Shown piece by piece: positions 7,716-9,485 of a DNA stretch of 9,485 bases. The stretch is taken from positions 834 to 10,318 of the forward strand of contig MGDB01000058.1 of the NCBI GenBank assembly GCA_001790645.1. Reading direction: 5' to 3'. The notes beneath the pieces are model-generated. The model was not told where the DNA came from. It saw only the letters and a program-made list of their open reading frames with translations, and ran no database searches. The stretch is from Candidatus Schekmanbacteria bacterium GWA2_38_11. GTDB lineage: Bacteria; Schekmanbacteria; GWA2-38-11. The translations under genes and the position numbers were made by a program. Each line of letters starts with the position of its first letter. Position 1 is the stretch's first letter.

Positions 7716-8304
7716 TCATAGCCCAAGCAGTCCGCGTGCTCTTATCAAAGGAAGAATTATTTTATCAATTTTCTTAGCCCTTGGGAGATACTTTTTAGTG
7801 TATTCATTCCAACGTTTATAGGTTTCCTTCAATACAGGATCTTTTGTTATCTCTGATAAAAATTTTTAATTGATAAACATGGACTCTTTTGTGATAGTGA
7901 ATACCACTGCACCATACACATTTGTTGTCATATCGTGACCACTTAAAGTACTTACTATCCAGCTCAAATTCTGGCAGTTTTTCATTAAGGGTTTGTATGC
8001 CTTTTTTGAAAAGATCATTTGCTTTACTGCTTTTGAAGTAATCGCCACACTCCCAGATGCTTATAAGTGCATACATAAATCCGTTGAGGACATGTCCTCG
8101 CTCTTGACCAGTATACTCATCATACCACTCTCCATATGTTGGATCTTTTACGCCCCCTTCTTCTATTAGAAGCTCGAATGTGATGAGGATCTTTTCTGCC
8201 CACTCTTTATGTTTTTGATCTTGGTAAAGAGCATCATATCGAATCAGAACACTAAGTATCCTAACTTGCAATACTCTCCTCTCCAATTGCCGGACAGCCT
8301 GCAT
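7716..8304 (-). pseudogene. D-glucuronyl C5-epimerase remnant (frameshifted and N-terminally truncated)
   Basis: Two frames joined give the C-terminal half of a glucuronyl C5-epimerase (Glce type). The first (down to about 7868) reads SVLIRYDALYQDQ, IEEGGV, EWYDEY, HVLNGFMYALISIWE, LNEKLPEF, KWSRYD and YHKRVHVYQLK; the order and motifs match the animal heparan-sulfate epimerase C-terminal domain (NGFMYSLIGLYD; YHTTHINQLQ). At an A5/T5 tract (7858-7867) the frame is lost and ends at 7816. One base fewer restores FLSEITKDPVLKETYKRWNEY and a natural end ...ARGLLGL at the TGA at 7716-7718. The N-terminal ~200 residues expected of the family are missing: upstream of about 8255 the sequence no longer looks like the family, and the ATG at 8304 lies in a GC-rich patch, so it is not a genuine start. 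The intact enzyme would convert D-glucuronate to L-iduronate residues in a polymer. A 162-residue product is formally encoded but is unlikely to be active. Homopolymer sequencing error could explain the frameshift, not the truncation. Confidence 0.8.
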
Positions 8305-8312
8305 GCCGCAGG
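8281..8312 (-). other. GC-rich patch at the epimerase truncation point
   Basis: 21 of 32 bases are G or C in surroundings near one third. It contains CCTGC/GCAGG (8298-8302 and 8308-8312, 5-base loop), the palindrome GCATGC (8301-8306) and, at its edge, the pair GCAAT/ATTGC (8268-8272 and 8286-8290). It coincides with where epimerase similarity stops. It could be the scar of a mobile element or of a deletion; I recognise no specific element. Confidence 0.4.
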
Positions 8313-8341
8313 GTTCTTCATTACTAACATTTTAAACAATT

Positions 8342-9485
8342 TTAAATATTTTCCGGAATAAGTTCATATAAATAAAATGATGAATTTGCCTTAATTAATT
8401 TAAATTTATATTCCGGATTATTTCTTAATAATCCTTTAGCAAAACTGCCTGAATCTTTTATTGGACGAATAGTATGTGTTTTAGGAATAAATTGGATTAA
8501 ATATGTTTTTACTATTTTTAATGGATTAATGCCACCTTTATTCTCAAGAAAATATAAGCGAATACCTTTTAGTGAAAAATCCTTTAATTTTTTATTTTTA
8601 AGATTTTTATAGGAAATACATTTTCCTGAATAAAGAGTAGAAGTTGTGTAAAAATTATAATTTATACAAATAGCCCAATCGCTAATAATTCTATAATCCC
8701 CATTTTGGTTGTAGTGAAAAGACTCGGCAAAATTACGGTAATCGTGGGTTGTTTTGTTAATTTGAATAATCTTAAAAAAGAATGAAAGTAAAACATATAT
8801 TAAGAAAATTGTGAGTAGAATCTTGAGATGCTTTTTGCAAGACATCACAGCATTAAGAATTTTCATTAAACCTAAAGCGCCCAATATTCCAAGAAAGGGA
8901 TATATGGTTAAAGCGTAGGAATGGGGGTCTCCTGGATTATCAAAGTACATATAGATATGCATTGGCAGCAAAACTATTGATAATAAGAAAAAGAAACGGT
9001 TTTGGAAAAAAGATGTATAAAATCCTAAAATTATAAATGGTATGGCAATATGAAGGGATTTAATAAAATAATAAGATCCATTTAATAAGTAAAAAAAGAA
9101 AGGGTAGGAATTCCCAACTTTTACATGATGAATCATTGAAGGTAATATACCCATCCTTCCCCAAAAATATTCATGAAATAAAATGATTATTGGAGGGATA
9201 TAAATAATAGTGGCGCTTAAAACTGTTTTTAAGAAATTCTTAAAACCATAGCAATAACGATAAGCTATTATTGGATAAAATGGAGCAACCAACCCAACCT
9301 GGGGGTATATAAGAAGCGCGATACCATATGTTATTCCAGAAAATATAAATCTCTTTTCTATAAACATAACTAAAGAAATAATGACAAAAACAGTGTGAAC
9401 TATATAAGAATCTCCTATCTCTGAAAAAAGCCAGTACTCACCAGAAAAAACTGTAAAGGCTGTGGCTATCAAAGCGCTTTTCCTA
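8342..9485 (-). CDS. Polytopic membrane protein, possible GT-C-type glycosyltransferase (5' end outside window)
   Basis: The frame runs off the right edge (380 residues visible); the TTG at 9472 is inside the gene and should not be taken as the start. The visible part has about seven to eight hydrophobic segments, the last at roughly 216-236 counted from that TTG, then a soluble tail of ~137 residues. The arrangement of many helices with a NPGDPHSYALTIYPF segment before the final helices and a C-terminal extracytoplasmic domain resembles GT-C/dolichyl-phosphate-mannose-type glycosyltransferases and O-antigen-style membrane proteins. The catalytic first loop, normally near the N-terminus with acidic residues, is not in the window, so I cannot assign the family. 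Its stop is 37 bp before the epimerase remnant and it points the same way, so it may belong to the same polysaccharide cluster, although the scar between them could mean it was brought next to the operon by the rearrangement. Confidence 0.7.
   Translation of the reverse strand, partial: RKSALIATAFTVFSGEYWLFSEIGDSYIVHTVFVIISLVMFIEKRFIFSGITYGIALLIYPQVGLVAPFYPIIAYRYCYGFKNFLKTVLSATIIYIPPIIILFHEYFWGRMGILPSMIHHVKVGNSYPFFFYLLNGSYYFIKSLHIAIPFIILGFYTSFFQNRFFFLLSIVLLPMHIYMYFDNPGDPHSYALTIYPFLGILGALGLMKILNAVMSCKKHLKILLTIFLIYVLLSFFFKIIQINKTTHDYRNFAESFHYNQNGDYRIISDWAICINYNFYTTSTLYSGKCISYKNLKNKKLKDFSLKGIRLYFLENKGGINPLKIVKTYLIQFIPKTHTIRPIKDSGSFAKGLLRNNPEYKFKLIKANSSFYLYELIPENI

Noticed and set aside
7866..8048. 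60-codon - strand frame inside the epimerase remnant
   Set aside because: It is in a different frame from the family-matching translation and has no recognisable motif.
8250..8312. Possible tRNA or tRNA remnant at the GC-rich patch
   Set aside because: The frame there reads VLQVRILS, like spurious translations of tRNA genes, but no acceptor stem, D-arm, anticodon stem or GGTTCGA T-loop can be folded.
9470..9472. TTG as the start of the right-edge membrane protein
   Set aside because: The frame continues open to the window edge and the codon falls in a hydrophobic segment; the gene is simply cut.

Overview
The window comes from an AT-rich bacterium (roughly one third G+C by eye) that uses the standard genetic code. 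It carries an exosortase A (XrtA/PEP-CTERM) locus. The recognisable set is XrtA, its partner EpsI, the PrsK sensor kinase and the PrsR sigma-54-type regulator, next to exopolysaccharide genes. Such loci belong to Gram-negative (diderm) bacteria that export proteins with a PEP-CTERM tail and make an extracellular polysaccharide. The low G+C, the split xrtA/epsI genes and a secreted beta-helix protein with a threonine-rich linker would fit an uncultured non-classical lineage (for example Nitrospirota-, Omnitrophota- or Schekmanbacteria-like). The taxon is a guess.

Layout. Positions 3-1004 (+ strand) hold the 3' part of a secreted right-handed beta-helix protein with a choice-of-anchor Q-like module, a Thr-rich linker and an Ig-like domain. 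Everything else is on the - strand, read from high to low coordinates: a polytopic membrane protein cut by the right edge (8342-9485); a decayed D-glucuronyl C5-epimerase (7716-8304); a membrane-bound family 2 glycosyltransferase (6532-7671); a hexapeptide-repeat O-acyltransferase (5959-6516); xrtA (5126-5962); epsI (4482-5144); prsK (2340-4445); and prsR (965-2323). From the glycosyltransferase to prsR the genes overlap or lie at most 36 bp apart, so they look like one operon. No gene-free stretch exceeds 300 bases.

How the genes work together. The glycosyltransferase, acyltransferase and formerly the epimerase would build or decorate an exopolysaccharide. XrtA, with EpsI, is thought to cleave PEP-CTERM proteins at the inner membrane. 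PrsK senses an unknown signal and phosphorylates PrsR, which activates sigma-54 promoters, in studied relatives those of PEP-CTERM and polysaccharide genes. No PEP-CTERM substrate is visible in this window.

The most notable points are the broken epimerase, which has a one-base frameshift in an A/T homopolymer and a lost N-terminal half ending at a GC-rich scar, and the 40-bp tail-to-tail overlap of the beta-helix gene with prsR, which a single A could also explain. I see a known system with local decay, not a clearly new system.
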